From Acetobacteraceae bacterium UBA6159 (GTDB lineage: Bacteria; Pseudomonadota; Alphaproteobacteria; Acetobacterales; Acetobacteraceae): a stretch of 12,512 nucleotides of DNA. Under the pieces are notes generated by a model. The model did no database searches. It was not told the DNA's origin and saw only the letters and a program-made list of their open reading frames with translations. Of this stretch, positions 1 through 6,906 are shown in pieces. Each line of letters opens with the position of its first letter. The stretch's first letter is position 1. The position numbers and the translations under genes are program-made. The stretch lies in contig DIUL01000142.1 of assembly GCA_002422345.1 (NCBI GenBank), positions 782 to 13,293 of the forward strand, in the 5' to 3' direction.

Positions 1-524
1 TCCATGCTGGTCAGCAGGATTTCACCCGCGCCCAGGGACACGACCTGCTGGCACCAGCCGACGACGTCCATGCCGGTCGGGCGGCGGCCGCCATGGGTGA
101 ACACCTCCCATGTATCGGGGCCGGTCTGCTTGGCGTCGACCGCCACGACCACGCATTGGCTGCCGAACTTGGTCGCGGCCTCGCGCACCAGCTCGGGCCG
201 CGCCACGGCGGCGGAGTTGATGCTGCATTTGTCGGTGCCGGCCAGCAGCAGGCGGCGCATGTCGTCGGTCGACCTTATGCCCCCGCCCACGGTCAGCGGC
301 AGGAACACGCGTTCGGCGGTGCGGGAGACGACGTCGAGGATCGTGTCCCGGTTTTCATGGCTGGCCGTGATATCGAGGAAGGTCAGTTCGTCCGCGCCGG
401 CGGCGTCATAGACGGCCGCCTGCTCCACCGGGTCGCCGGCGTCGCGCAGGGACACGAAGTTGACGCCCTTGACGACCCGTCCGTCGCGTACGTCCAGGCA
501 GGGGATGATCCGAAGCTTCAGCAT
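1..524 (-). CDS. hisF: Imidazole glycerol phosphate synthase subunit HisF (3' end off the window)
   Basis: Reading the minus strand from the ATG at 524-522 gives a clear HisF N-terminus (MLKLRIIPCLDVRDGRVVKG). HisF is the cyclase subunit that, with the HisH glutaminase, closes the imidazole ring in histidine synthesis and releases AICAR to purine synthesis; it acts in the cytoplasm. The two catalytic aspartates of the family fall where expected: D11 in PCLD and D130 in VVAVDAK. The phosphate-binding VGGGIRS loop lies near residues 79-85. 174 codons are visible of about 250 usual for the family, ending in LLTSMD, so the C-terminal third lies beyond the left edge. There is no good Shine-Dalgarno sequence before the start. 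hisH and hisA are not upstream; the neighbour is a divergent hydrolase gene, so hisF appears to start its own unit here. Identification is near certain. Confidence 0.96.
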   Translation of the reverse strand, partial: MLKLRIIPCLDVRDGRVVKGVNFVSLRDAGDPVEQAAVYDAAGADELTFLDITASHENRDTILDVVSRTAERVFLPLTVGGGIRSTDDMRRLLLAGTDKCSINSAAVARPELVREAATKFGSQCVVVAVDAKQTGPDTWEVFTHGGRRPTGMDVVGWCQQVVSLGAGEILLTSM

Positions 525-534
525 AACCGGGGTT

Positions 535-563
535 CTTAAACCGACCGGGCGTTGTCGTCGCAA
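535..563 (-). promoter_or_regulatory. Possible sigma-70-type promoter for hisF
   Basis: On the minus strand a TTGCGA hexamer (563-558) is followed after exactly 17 bases by TTTAAG (540-535). Each matches four of six consensus positions. Transcription would start near 528, only a few bases before the hisF ATG at 524, giving a nearly leaderless message, which agrees with the lack of a Shine-Dalgarno sequence. The match is modest and could be chance. Confidence 0.33.
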
Positions 564-673
564 GAAAAATGTCGCCGACCCAGGATGAACCGGGAAAGGC
601 GGGGCGGCAGCCGCCTCTGGTCCCGCTGGCCGGCCCTTGTTACCGTGTGGCCAGCACAAAGGGGGAAGCACCG

Positions 674-1552
674 ATGCGACAGATCAGGATTGGCGACATC
701 ACCATCGACGCGGTGATCGAGCGGGAAGGGCCATGGCGCCGGCCGCAGGATTTCTTCCCGGCCTATGATGACGCGATCTTCAAGGGTCACCTGTCATCGA
801 TGGAGCCGGAAGTTTTCGACGTCGCCGAAGGCAAGATGAACATCACCTACCAGACCTTCGTGGTGCGCTCTCCGCGCCACACGATCCTGGTGGATACCTG
901 CACCGGAGAGGACAAGGGCCACGCCGCCCCGTTCGACTTCCCAGGCAAGGAGCGGTGGCGGAATGAGCTGTTCGCCCTGGGCGTCAGCTATGAGCAGATC
1001 GACTATGTGTTCTGCACGCATCTGCACATCGACCACACGGGCTGGAACACGACGCTGCGCGACGGGCGCTGGGTGCCGACGTTCCCGAACGCGAAATACA
1101 TCTTCCACAAGCGCGAGTACGCGGTGTGGGAAGCCGAACATGCCAAGGGCGCGAACCCGCCTGGCACCGTGTTCCGCGACAACTGCCTGCCGATCGTGGA
1201 AGCCGGCCAGGCGCTGCTGGTCGATGACGACTACGCGCTGGACGACACGATCACGCTGACGCCGACGCCGGGGCACTCACCGTGCCATTGCTGCGTGAAC
1301 ATCCACTCCAAGGGCCAGCGGGCGGTGGTAACCGGGGACATGATGCACCACGCGATCCAGACGCGGGAGCTGCATTGGTCCCCCGGCGTCGACTGGGACC
1401 CGAAGCAGGCGGCGGAATCGCGGAAGACGTTCCTTTCGTCGGTCGCCGATACGCCGACCCTGCTGCTGCCGATCCATTTCCCGGCGCCGACCGTGGGGCT
1501 GGTGACGGCGGATGGGGCCAACCGGTTCCATTACCGGTTCAAGCGGGACTAG
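674..1552 (+). CDS. MBL-fold metallo-hydrolase (lactonase-like)
   Basis: This encodes a 292-residue zinc hydrolase of the metallo-beta-lactamase superfamily. Metal ligands seen are H116, H118, D120 and H121 in THLHIDHTGW, H201 in GHSPCH, D222 in VTGDMM, and H268 in LPIHFPAP. This is the full set for a dinuclear site. The spacing and the GHSPCH and TGDMMHH blocks resemble the branch that holds N-acyl-homoserine lactonases and related esterases, but the substrate cannot be read from sequence. No signal peptide is seen, so it is probably cytoplasmic. The ATG at 674 is preferred over an in-frame ATG at 569, because GGGGGAA at 661-667 makes a well-placed ribosome site and the family begins at about this point. 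It is divergent from hisF and is followed by a hairpin and an efflux gene, and may share a detoxification role with the latter (inference). Confidence 0.88.
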   Translation: MRQIRIGDITIDAVIEREGPWRRPQDFFPAYDDAIFKGHLSSMEPEVFDVAEGKMNITYQTFVVRSPRHTILVDTCTGEDKGHAAPFDFPGKERWRNELFALGVSYEQIDYVFCTHLHIDHTGWNTTLRDGRWVPTFPNAKYIFHKREYAVWEAEHAKGANPPGTVFRDNCLPIVEAGQALLVDDDYALDDTITLTPTPGHSPCHCCVNIHSKGQRAVVTGDMMHHAIQTRELHWSPGVDWDPKQAAESRKTFLSSVADTPTLLLPIHFPAPTVGLVTADGANRFHYRFKRD

Positions 1553-1557
1553 CCGAC

Positions 1558-1590
1558 TGCCCTGGGTCGATCGCTGGTCGGCCCAGGGTA
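1558..1590 (+). terminator. Possible hairpin terminator after the MBL-fold gene
   Basis: CCCTGGG (1560-1566) pairs with CCCAGGG (1582-1588). The stem extends outward by a GT and a TA pair and inward through partly paired bases. It starts 5 bases after the hydrolase stop codon. No T run follows, so it may act as a weak or factor-aided terminator, or only protect the message end. Confidence 0.38.
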
Positions 1591-1636
1591 CGCGTGACAG
1601 GGTTGGTGGGACCCGGGTGCCATTTCGGCTGCCGAG

Positions 1637-3184
1637 GTGGCACATACGCGACGGAACTCGAAGGTCACCGCCTTGGCCCTGCCCACCGCCGAACCGACCT
1701 ACCGCCGAGCGCTGATCACGGCGTGTTTGATTTTTTCGACGACGATCCAGGCGCTGGATGCCACCATCGCGAACCTGGCTCTGCCGTATATGCAGGGCAG
1801 CTTCGGCGCCACGATCGACCAGGTGGCGTGGGTCCTGACGTCCTACATCATCGCCACGGCGATCATGACGGCGCCGATGGGGTGGCTCGCCAATCGGTTC
1901 GGCCGCAAGCAGTTGCTGATTGTCTGCCTGGCCGGGTTCGCCGTGTTCTCCCTGCTATGCGCCCTGGCGCAGTCGCTGGAGCAGATCGTCATCTTCCGGC
2001 TGATCCAGGGCATGTTCGGGGCCGGCCTGGTGCCTCTGGCCCAGTCGGTGCTGCTGGACATCTACCCGGCGGAGCAGCGCGGCCCGGCCATGGCCATCTG
2101 GGGGATGGGGCTGATGATCGGCCCGATCGTCGGCCCGCCGATCGGGGGGGTGCTGACCGATCTGTATCACTGGCGGCTGGTCTTCGTGGTCAGCACGCCC
2201 TTCGCCGTCATCGCGATCATCGGGCTGCTGATCCTGCTGCCCAAGTCGGTGCCGGAGGCTGGGCTGCGGTTCGACTGGATCGGCTTCATCATCCTGGCGA
2301 TCGGCATCGCCAGCTTCCAGATGATGCTGGACCGTGGGCAGTCGGAGGACTGGTTCCACAGCCGGGAAATCCAGATCGCCGCAGTGTTGGCCGCGCTCGG
2401 GTTCTATCTGTTCGTCATCCACATCGCGACGGCCGAGAAGCCGTTCATCAGCCCGGCGCTGTTCACCGACCGGAACTTCATCACCGCGACCTTCATGCTG
2501 TTCTGCTTTGGCGTGGTGCTGATCTCCTCCAACGCCCTGGCCGCGCCCTGGCTGCAGACCGTGTCGAACTATCCGGTCGGGCAGGCGGGGTGGCTGCTGG
2601 CGCCGCGTGGGCTCGCGTCGATGTTCGGGATGATGCTGGTGGGGCAGCTCTCGTCACGCGTCGACCAGAGATACATGGTCGCCACGGGGCTGCTGTGCAC
2701 CGCCTGGTCGTTCTGGGACATGACGGGCTGGACGCCGAATGTTGCGCCCAACTGGGTATCGTGGGTGATGTCGGTGCAGGGGTTCGGGCTGGGGATGACG
2801 TTCATCCCCTTGCAGGTGATCGCCTTCACGACGCTGGCCGCGCATCTGCGGACTCAGGGATCAGCGCTGATCAACCTGTTCCGCAACATCGGCGCGGCGC
2901 TGGGTGTCTCGATGGTCGCGGCCGTCCTGGTCAGCAACGGGCAGGCGCTGCATGAGGAAATCGGCGCCTACATCACCCCGTTCAACCGCGCCCTCGACCT
3001 GTATCCCTCGCTCGGCGTCCTCATGTCGCCGGAGACACCGCGCGGGGCCATCTTCCTGAACCGGATGGTGAACGCCGAGGCGACGGTGATCGCCTATCTG
3101 AACGACTTCAAGCTGCTGCTCGCGGTGACCCTGCTGACGTTGTGCCTGGTGCCGCTGATCCGCCGGCCGATCCCGAGTGCCTGA
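1637..3184 (+). CDS. MFS transporter, DHA2 (EmrB/QacA-type) family, putative multidrug efflux
   Basis: A 515-residue membrane protein with the features of 14-helix drug:proton antiporters. Near residues 39-50 is ALDATIANLALP, the helix 1 motif of the DHA2 group. It is followed by QVAWVLTSYIIATAI (62-76), motif A GWLANRFGRK (82-91), RLIQGMFGAG (121-130) and motif C GPIVGPPIGG (162-171). Length fits the family (about 500-540). It would sit in the inner membrane and export lipophilic compounds using the proton gradient. No HlyD/EmrA membrane-fusion partner lies beside it, so a tripartite pump cannot be claimed. The start is uncertain: GTG at 1637 has little ribosome site, whereas an in-frame TTG at 1673 has AAGG at 1661-1664 about 8 bases upstream; the true N-terminus may be 12 residues shorter. 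A run of seven G at 2144-2150 lies inside the gene and the frame is intact through it. Confidence 0.9.
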   Translation: MAHTRRNSKVTALALPTAEPTYRRALITACLIFSTTIQALDATIANLALPYMQGSFGATIDQVAWVLTSYIIATAIMTAPMGWLANRFGRKQLLIVCLAGFAVFSLLCALAQSLEQIVIFRLIQGMFGAGLVPLAQSVLLDIYPAEQRGPAMAIWGMGLMIGPIVGPPIGGVLTDLYHWRLVFVVSTPFAVIAIIGLLILLPKSVPEAGLRFDWIGFIILAIGIASFQMMLDRGQSEDWFHSREIQIAAVLAALGFYLFVIHIATAEKPFISPALFTDRNFITATFMLFCFGVVLISSNALAAPWLQTVSNYPVGQAGWLLAPRGLASMFGMMLVGQLSSRVDQRYMVATGLLCTAWSFWDMTGWTPNVAPNWVSWVMSVQGFGLGMTFIPLQVIAFTTLAAHLRTQGSALINLFRNIGAALGVSMVAAVLVSNGQALHEEIGAYITPFNRALDLYPSLGVLMSPETPRGAIFLNRMVNAEATVIAYLNDFKLLLAVTLLTLCLVPLIRRPIPSA

Positions 3185-3186
3185 AA

Positions 3187-3219
3187 CCCGGCCGGCGGTC
3201 ACGCGGACCGCCGACCGGG
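3187..3219. terminator. Bidirectional hairpin between convergent genes
   Basis: Left arm 3187-3200 pairs with right arm 3206-3219: 13 pairs with one C/A mismatch (3192/3214) around a 5-base loop (3201-3205). It lies between the stop of the MFS gene (3184) and the stop of the RraA-like gene (3227), where a shared terminator is expected. AAA at 3184-3186 would give a short U tract for minus-strand transcripts. No T run is seen on the plus strand. Confidence 0.65.
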
Positions 3220-3226
3220 CGTTGGA

Positions 3227-3952
3227 TCAGGCCGGGCGCTTGGCGGTGTAGCTGCCGCCGGCGGCCCGGACCTCGGCCGCGGTCTTGGCGGCGCGCAGGC
3301 GGGCGAGGTGTTCGGCTTCCGCGTCCAGCATCTTCTTCGCGTTCTCCAGCACCTGTCCGGCCTTGTCGGCTGGGAACTTGACCGCCCCGTTCTCATCCAT
3401 GTGGATCAGGTCGCCGGGCGCCACATCCATGCCGCCGACCGAGACGGGGACGTTCACCGCATGGACCGCCATTTCGCCATGGCCCGCGGTCACGCCGCCG
3501 AGCAGCATCTGGAAGTCGAGCTTGCGGATCGCGTCGACGTCGCGCGACGGCCCGTTGGACAGCATGCCGATGCAGCCGACGGCCTTCATGGAGGTGACCA
3601 TGATCTCTCCGGCCAGGCCGGCCTTGGACATCAGTTCCGCGGGCCATTTCTGCTGGATGACCAGGATGGTCGGCTTCTTCATGGCATCGAGCGCGTCGAC
3701 CACGTCCATGAAGCTCAGGCGCCCGGTGTAGTTCGGGTCGGGCAGGCCGTACACGCAGGTGACGGCGTGGCCGATGATGGCGCCCTTCTCCGGATAGATG
3801 CAGCGGATCGAGGTGTCGGTGTACCAGTTCTCGGTCCAGGGGTTGTACAGCCCGAGGCAGAGCGGGCTCTTCGGATAGGTGGCGACCACGTTGGTGATGG
3901 TCGGCGTGTCGATCTTGCGGAGTTCGGCAAAGAGTTCGTCTGTCGGCGCCAT
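3227..3952 (-). CDS. RraA-like / HMG-CHA aldolase-fold family protein
   Basis: A 241-residue protein of the RraA-like family (also named dimethylmenaquinone methyltransferase-like or 4-hydroxy-4-methyl-2-oxoglutarate/4-carboxy-4-hydroxy-2-oxoadipate aldolase). Typical blocks are IDTPTITNVV (14-23), IIGHAVT (59-65), the GEIM loop (115-118), SNGPSRD (132-138) with the R137-D138 pair that serves substrate and metal binding in the aldolases, and VSVGGMDVAPGDLIHMDENG (170-189). Members either cleave keto acids or, like E. coli RraA, inhibit RNase E. The conserved RD pair favours an enzyme, but its substrate is unknown. The ATG at 3952 is chosen over an upstream in-frame ATG at 4045 because AGGAAGGA lies about 9 bases before it and the family starts here. 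It diverges from the ABC/amidase operon and shares its control region, which suggests a related pathway. Confidence 0.88.
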   Translation of the reverse strand: MAPTDELFAELRKIDTPTITNVVATYPKSPLCLGLYNPWTENWYTDTSIRCIYPEKGAIIGHAVTCVYGLPDPNYTGRLSFMDVVDALDAMKKPTILVIQQKWPAELMSKAGLAGEIMVTSMKAVGCIGMLSNGPSRDVDAIRKLDFQMLLGGVTAGHGEMAVHAVNVPVSVGGMDVAPGDLIHMDENGAVKFPADKAGQVLENAKKMLDAEAEHLARLRAAKTAAEVRAAGGSYTAKRPA

Positions 3953-4135
3953 GGTGGGTCGTCCTTCCTGAAGGACCGCCGGTCGAGGTTGGGCGGCCAC
4001 GCGTTTCCAGCCCAACACATCTTCCGAAGCGGCGTTGTCTGGCAAGGCCCTGGCGGGTGGTTTTTCACGGGCGATGTGGTGCGGGGAAACGCGGGTCGGG
4101 CACTGAAGTGGTCGTAATTTAATCTAAATGGACAT

Positions 4136-4166
4136 ATTATAATCAATAATTGCCGATTGTATGCAA
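4136..4166 (-). promoter_or_regulatory. Possible sigma-70-type promoter for the RraA-like gene
   Basis: On the minus strand TTGCAT (4166-4161) is followed by a perfect TATAAT (4141-4136). The spacer is 19 bases, longer than ideal. The -35 box overlaps the inverted repeat at 4155-4168, so a protein bound there would block it. The leader to the ATG at 3952 would be about 175 bases. Because ATTATAAT is its own reverse complement, the -10 box alone does not show direction. Confidence 0.33.
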
Positions 4167-4168
4167 TC
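4155..4168. promoter_or_regulatory. Inverted repeat GATTG-N4-CAATC, candidate operator or activator site
   Basis: GATTGTATGCAATC has perfect 5-base arms around TATG. Its TTGTATGCAA core resembles the TTGTATACAA-like operators of FadR-type (FCD) GntR regulators, and the operon encodes such a regulator at 9427. Its centre is also about 95 bases upstream of the predicted sigma-54 start site, a usual distance for an enhancer-binding protein. The sequence alone does not separate these roles. Confidence 0.45.
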
Positions 4169-4228
4169 TGTCTGGGCTAAACCACCCCGGAACCGCTGTT
4201 TTCCCGGGATTTCCCCCGGCCAAGCAAG

Positions 4229-4246
4229 TTGGCACGCCGATTGCCT
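4229..4246 (+). promoter_or_regulatory. Sigma-54 (RpoN) promoter of the ABC/amidase operon
   Basis: TTGGCACG (4229-4236) and TTGC (4241-4244) match the sigma-54 consensus TGGCACG-N4-TTGC at every fixed base. Ten bases separate the invariant GG (4231-4232) from the invariant GC (4243-4244). Transcription should start near 4255-4256, about 27 bases before the substrate-binding protein ATG at 4283, with GAGG at 4270-4273 as ribosome site. Such promoters need an ATP-driven activator such as NtrC, implying control by nitrogen supply; that last step is inference. Confidence 0.78.
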
Positions 4247-4282
4247 ATTCGGTGAACAACAACGCAGCCGAGGCATGCCCCC

Positions 4283-5881
4283 ATGAAGCGACGCACATTC
4301 CTGGCCTCGACCGCCGCCGTGACGGCGCCGGCCGTTCACAGTCCCCTCCGCGCCCAGTCCCGCAATGAGACCCTGCTGATCGTGTCCGAGAGCGGGCCCA
4401 ACAACCTCGACATCCACGGCATCGGCACCAACGTGCCGGGCTATGAGGTGTCCTGGAACTGCTATGACCGCCTGATCACCCACGGCATGAAGAAGACCGC
4501 CGAGGGCACGCCCTATTACGACCGCGACAAGATCATCCCCGAACTGGCCGAGGACATGGTCGTCGGCGACATGTCCGCCACGTTCAAGCTGCGGCGGGAC
4601 GCAACGTTCCAGGATGGCTCCCCGGTCACCGCCAAGGACGTGAAATGGTCGTTGGACCGCGCTGTCTCGGTCGGTGGCTTCCCGACCTTCCAGATGAAGG
4701 CCGGCAGCCTGGAAAAGCCGGAACAGTTCGTCGTCGTCGATGACCACACGGTCCGCGTCGATTTCATCCGCAAGGATCGCCTGACCATTCCCGACCTGGC
4801 CGTGATCGTGCCGTGCGTCGTCAACTCCGGCCTGGTGCAGAAGAACGCGACCGCCGCCGATCCTTGGGGCCTCGAATACACAAAGCAGAACACCGCCGGC
4901 TCGGGCGCCTACAAGGTCACGAAATGGACCCCCGGCACGGAAGTGATCCTGGAGCGCAACGACGCCTGGAAGGGCGGGGCAATGCCTAAGATCCGCCGCA
5001 TCATTTGGCGCATGGTCCCCTCATCGGGCAACCGGCGCGCGCTGTTGCAGCGGGGCGACGCCGATATCTCCTACGACCTGCCGTCGAAGGACTTCGCCGA
5101 GATGAAGGCCGCCGGCAAGCTGACGCTGGTCTCCACCCCCTACAGCAACGGCATCCAATATATCGGCATGAACGTCACCAAGCCGCCCTTCGACAATCCG
5201 AAGGTGCGGGAAGCGGTGGCCTACGCGATCCCCTATGACAAGATCATGGAAGTCGTGCTGTTCGGCCTGGGCAAGCCGATGTTCGGCAAGACCGGTGGGG
5301 CGACCGAGGTCGCCTGGCCGCAGCCTTCCCCGTTCAAGACCGACCTGGCAAAGGCCAAGGCCCTGCTGACCGAGGCCGGCTATCCGGACGGGTTTGAAAC
5401 GAACCTGTCCTTCGACCTGGGTTTCGCCGACGTCAACGAACCGATCTGCGTGCTGACGCAGGAGAGCCTCGGCAAGATCGGCATCAAGGCGACGCTGAAC
5501 AAGATCCCAGGCTCGAACTGGCGCACCGAACTGAACAAGAAGGTCCTGCCGATCTATACGAACGTCTTTTCCGGCTGGCTCGATTATCCCGAGTATTTCT
5601 TCTTCTGGTGCTATCACGGCCAGAACGCCGTCTTCAACACCATGAGCTATAAGTCACCGGAAATGGACAGCCTGATCGACGGCGCGCGCATGTCGGCCGC
5701 AACCGGGGACATGGCCACCTATGACCGCTCGGTGCGCGGCTTCGTCGACCTGGCCTTCAAGGATATCCCCCGCATCCCGCTGTATCAGCCCTATGTGAAC
5801 GTTGCGATGCAGCCGAACATCACAGGCTATCAGTACTGGTTCCACCGGCGGCTCGACTACCGCTCCCTCGCGAAAGGCTGA
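4283..5881 (+). CDS. ABC transporter substrate-binding protein, family 5 (peptide/nickel/opine type)
   Basis: A 532-residue periplasmic solute receptor. The N-terminus MKRRTFLASTAAVTAPA has an RR pair followed by a hydrophobic stretch and a likely cleavage after LRA (residue 24), resembling a Tat signal peptide. The family 5 block TFKLRRDATFQDGSPVTAKD lies at 100-119, followed by KWSLDRA. Length is typical for DppA/OppA-like receptors. The ligand cannot be told: family 5 proteins bind peptides, but also opines, sugars, nickel chelates and small amides. It is the first gene of the operon, with a sigma-54 promoter just upstream and GAGG 9 bases before the ATG. Its position ahead of permeases, ATPase and amidases suggests that it captures the amide or ureido compound that the downstream enzymes consume (inference). 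Confidence 0.93.
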   Translation: MKRRTFLASTAAVTAPAVHSPLRAQSRNETLLIVSESGPNNLDIHGIGTNVPGYEVSWNCYDRLITHGMKKTAEGTPYYDRDKIIPELAEDMVVGDMSATFKLRRDATFQDGSPVTAKDVKWSLDRAVSVGGFPTFQMKAGSLEKPEQFVVVDDHTVRVDFIRKDRLTIPDLAVIVPCVVNSGLVQKNATAADPWGLEYTKQNTAGSGAYKVTKWTPGTEVILERNDAWKGGAMPKIRRIIWRMVPSSGNRRALLQRGDADISYDLPSKDFAEMKAAGKLTLVSTPYSNGIQYIGMNVTKPPFDNPKVREAVAYAIPYDKIMEVVLFGLGKPMFGKTGGATEVAWPQPSPFKTDLAKAKALLTEAGYPDGFETNLSFDLGFADVNEPICVLTQESLGKIGIKATLNKIPGSNWRTELNKKVLPIYTNVFSGWLDYPEYFFFWCYHGQNAVFNTMSYKSPEMDSLIDGARMSAATGDMATYDRSVRGFVDLAFKDIPRIPLYQPYVNVAMQPNITGYQYWFHRRLDYRSLAKG

Positions 5882-5886
5882 TACCC

Positions 5887-6906
5887 ATGAAGGCCCTCCG
5901 CCCGATCGGTCGCCGCATGGCCACGGCCCTGCCCAGCGTGGTGGGGGTCATCATCGTTACGTTCCTGCTGACCAGGGTCCTGCCCGGGGACACGGCCGCC
6001 TACTTCGCCGGCCCCGCGGCAACCCCTACCGCCATCGCCGAGATCAAGGCCCGCCTCGGGCTGGACCAGTCCCTGCCGGTGCAGTTCATCCGCTATGTCG
6101 GGGACCTGGTGCGCGGAGACTTTGGCTCGTCTTTGACCACCGGCCAGCCGGTCCTGTCCGACATCACCGCGCGCCTGCCGGCCTCGGCCGAACTCGTTCT
6201 CGTGGCCCTCGTCCTCGCCGTCTCCATCGCCGTCCCGCTTGGCATCATTGCCGCGTTGAAGGAGCGGTCCTTCATCGATCACGCCTGCCGCGTGGTCGCC
6301 ACGGCCGGTGTTTCCTTGCCGGTGTTCTTCACCGGCCTGCTGCTGGTCTATGTGTTCTACTACATCCTCGGCTGGTCTCCCTCACCGCTGGGGCGCCTGG
6401 ATGTCTTTGCCACCACCCCACCAACCATCACCGGCTTCTACCTGATCGACACGCTGCTGACGGGCGACCTGGAGGGCTTCCACGGCACGGTCGCCCAGTT
6501 GGCACTGCCCGCGGCCACGCTGGCGATCTTCGCCCTGGCGCCGATCGCGCGGATGACCCGCGGCTCGATGCTCGCGGTCCTGGAATCCGACTTCGTCCGC
6601 ACCGCCCGCGCCGCCGGCCTGCCGCCGACGACCGTCGTCCTCACCTACGCCTTTCGCAACGCCGTCCTCCCCGTCATCACCACCCTCGGCATGGTGTTCT
6701 CCTTCCTGCTGGGCGCATCGGTGCTGGTGGAGAAGGTCTTCGCCTGGCCCGGCATCGGGTCCTACGCGGTGGAGGCGCTGATCGCCTCCGACTATGCCCC
6801 CGTACAGGGCTTCGTGCTGGTCATGGCGGTGCTGTACCTGCTGCTGAACCTCTGTATCGACATCCTGTATGGGCTGATCGATCCGCGCGTGAGGATCGAC
6901 GCATGA
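5887..6906 (+). CDS. ABC transporter permease, DppB/OppB type
   Basis: A 339-residue inner-membrane permease, the first of a DppB/DppC pair. It starts with the family's N-terminal helix (about 16-33) followed by the TRVLPGDTA stretch, the DDL-type periplasmic region GLDQSLPVQFIRYVGDLVRG (58-77) and GDFGSSLTTGQPV. The core permease domain has helices near 102-123, 137-162, 203-222 and 263-283 and at the C-terminus. The EAA loop that docks on the ATPase is at about 238-260 (VRTARAAGLPPTTVVLTYAF). It ends in the usual GLIDPRVR. It starts 5 bases after the receptor gene with AAAGG at 5873-5877 as ribosome site, and its stop overlaps the next start. One odd feature is a somewhat long loop (about 163-200) between helices. 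Confidence 0.93.
   Translation: MKALRPIGRRMATALPSVVGVIIVTFLLTRVLPGDTAAYFAGPAATPTAIAEIKARLGLDQSLPVQFIRYVGDLVRGDFGSSLTTGQPVLSDITARLPASAELVLVALVLAVSIAVPLGIIAALKERSFIDHACRVVATAGVSLPVFFTGLLLVYVFYYILGWSPSPLGRLDVFATTPPTITGFYLIDTLLTGDLEGFHGTVAQLALPAATLAIFALAPIARMTRGSMLAVLESDFVRTARAAGLPPTTVVLTYAFRNAVLPVITTLGMVFSFLLGASVLVEKVFAWPGIGSYAVEALIASDYAPVQGFVLVMAVLYLLLNLCIDILYGLIDPRVRIDA

Larger units (their letters stand above)
3953..4282. promoter_or_regulatory. Divergent control region between the RraA-like gene and the ABC/amidase operon
   Basis: This 330-base gap holds no convincing gene. Bases 3953-4110 are GC-rich leader for the minus-strand gene; an in-frame extension to 4045 exists but does not look like family sequence. 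Bases about 4115-4170 form the most AT-rich island noticed in the window, containing the palindrome ATTATAAT (4136-4143), a CAAT-A-ATTG repeat (4144-4152) and GATTG-N4-CAATC (4155-4168). Bases 4229-4246 carry a sigma-54 promoter match for the operon. The start codon at 4283 has GAGG at 4270-4273. Confidence 0.7.

Noticed and set aside
541..554. Fourteen-base sequence CCGACCGGGCGTTG present here and again at 3211-3224, both between genes.
   Set aside because: At this GC content and window length one such repeat is expected by chance, and the second copy partly forms an arm of the terminator stem.
569..673. N-terminal extension of the MBL-fold protein from the ATG at 569.
   Set aside because: The 35 extra residues have no family resemblance, while the ATG at 674 has a strong ribosome site and the expected N-terminus.
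2144..2150. Run of seven G inside the efflux gene, a possible phase-variation tract.
   Set aside because: The frame is open through it and codes for the conserved IGGVL stretch after motif C. Seven G is not long for this composition; it is at most a place to check read accuracy.
1282..2955. Long plus-strand open frame (557 codons) overlapping the MBL-fold and MFS genes in another frame.
   Set aside because: Both overlapped genes are clearly recognisable; this frame has low-complexity Arg/Gly/Ala/Asp-rich sequence without membrane or domain pattern.
3308..4117. Plus-strand open frame (269 codons) opposite the RraA-like gene.
   Set aside because: The minus-strand frame carries the RraA motifs and a good ribosome site; the plus frame is an antisense shadow.
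4138..4143. Plus-strand TATAAT as a sigma-70 -10 box for the ABC operon.
   Set aside because: No acceptable -35 box lies 16-18 bases upstream. The match arises because ATTATAAT is a palindrome, and the sigma-54 promoter nearer the gene is much stronger.
4201..4220. CCCGGG and CCCCCGG runs as a hairpin in the operon leader region.
   Set aside because: Pairing is short, and the stretch lies upstream of the predicted start of transcription, so it would not be in the sigma-54 message.
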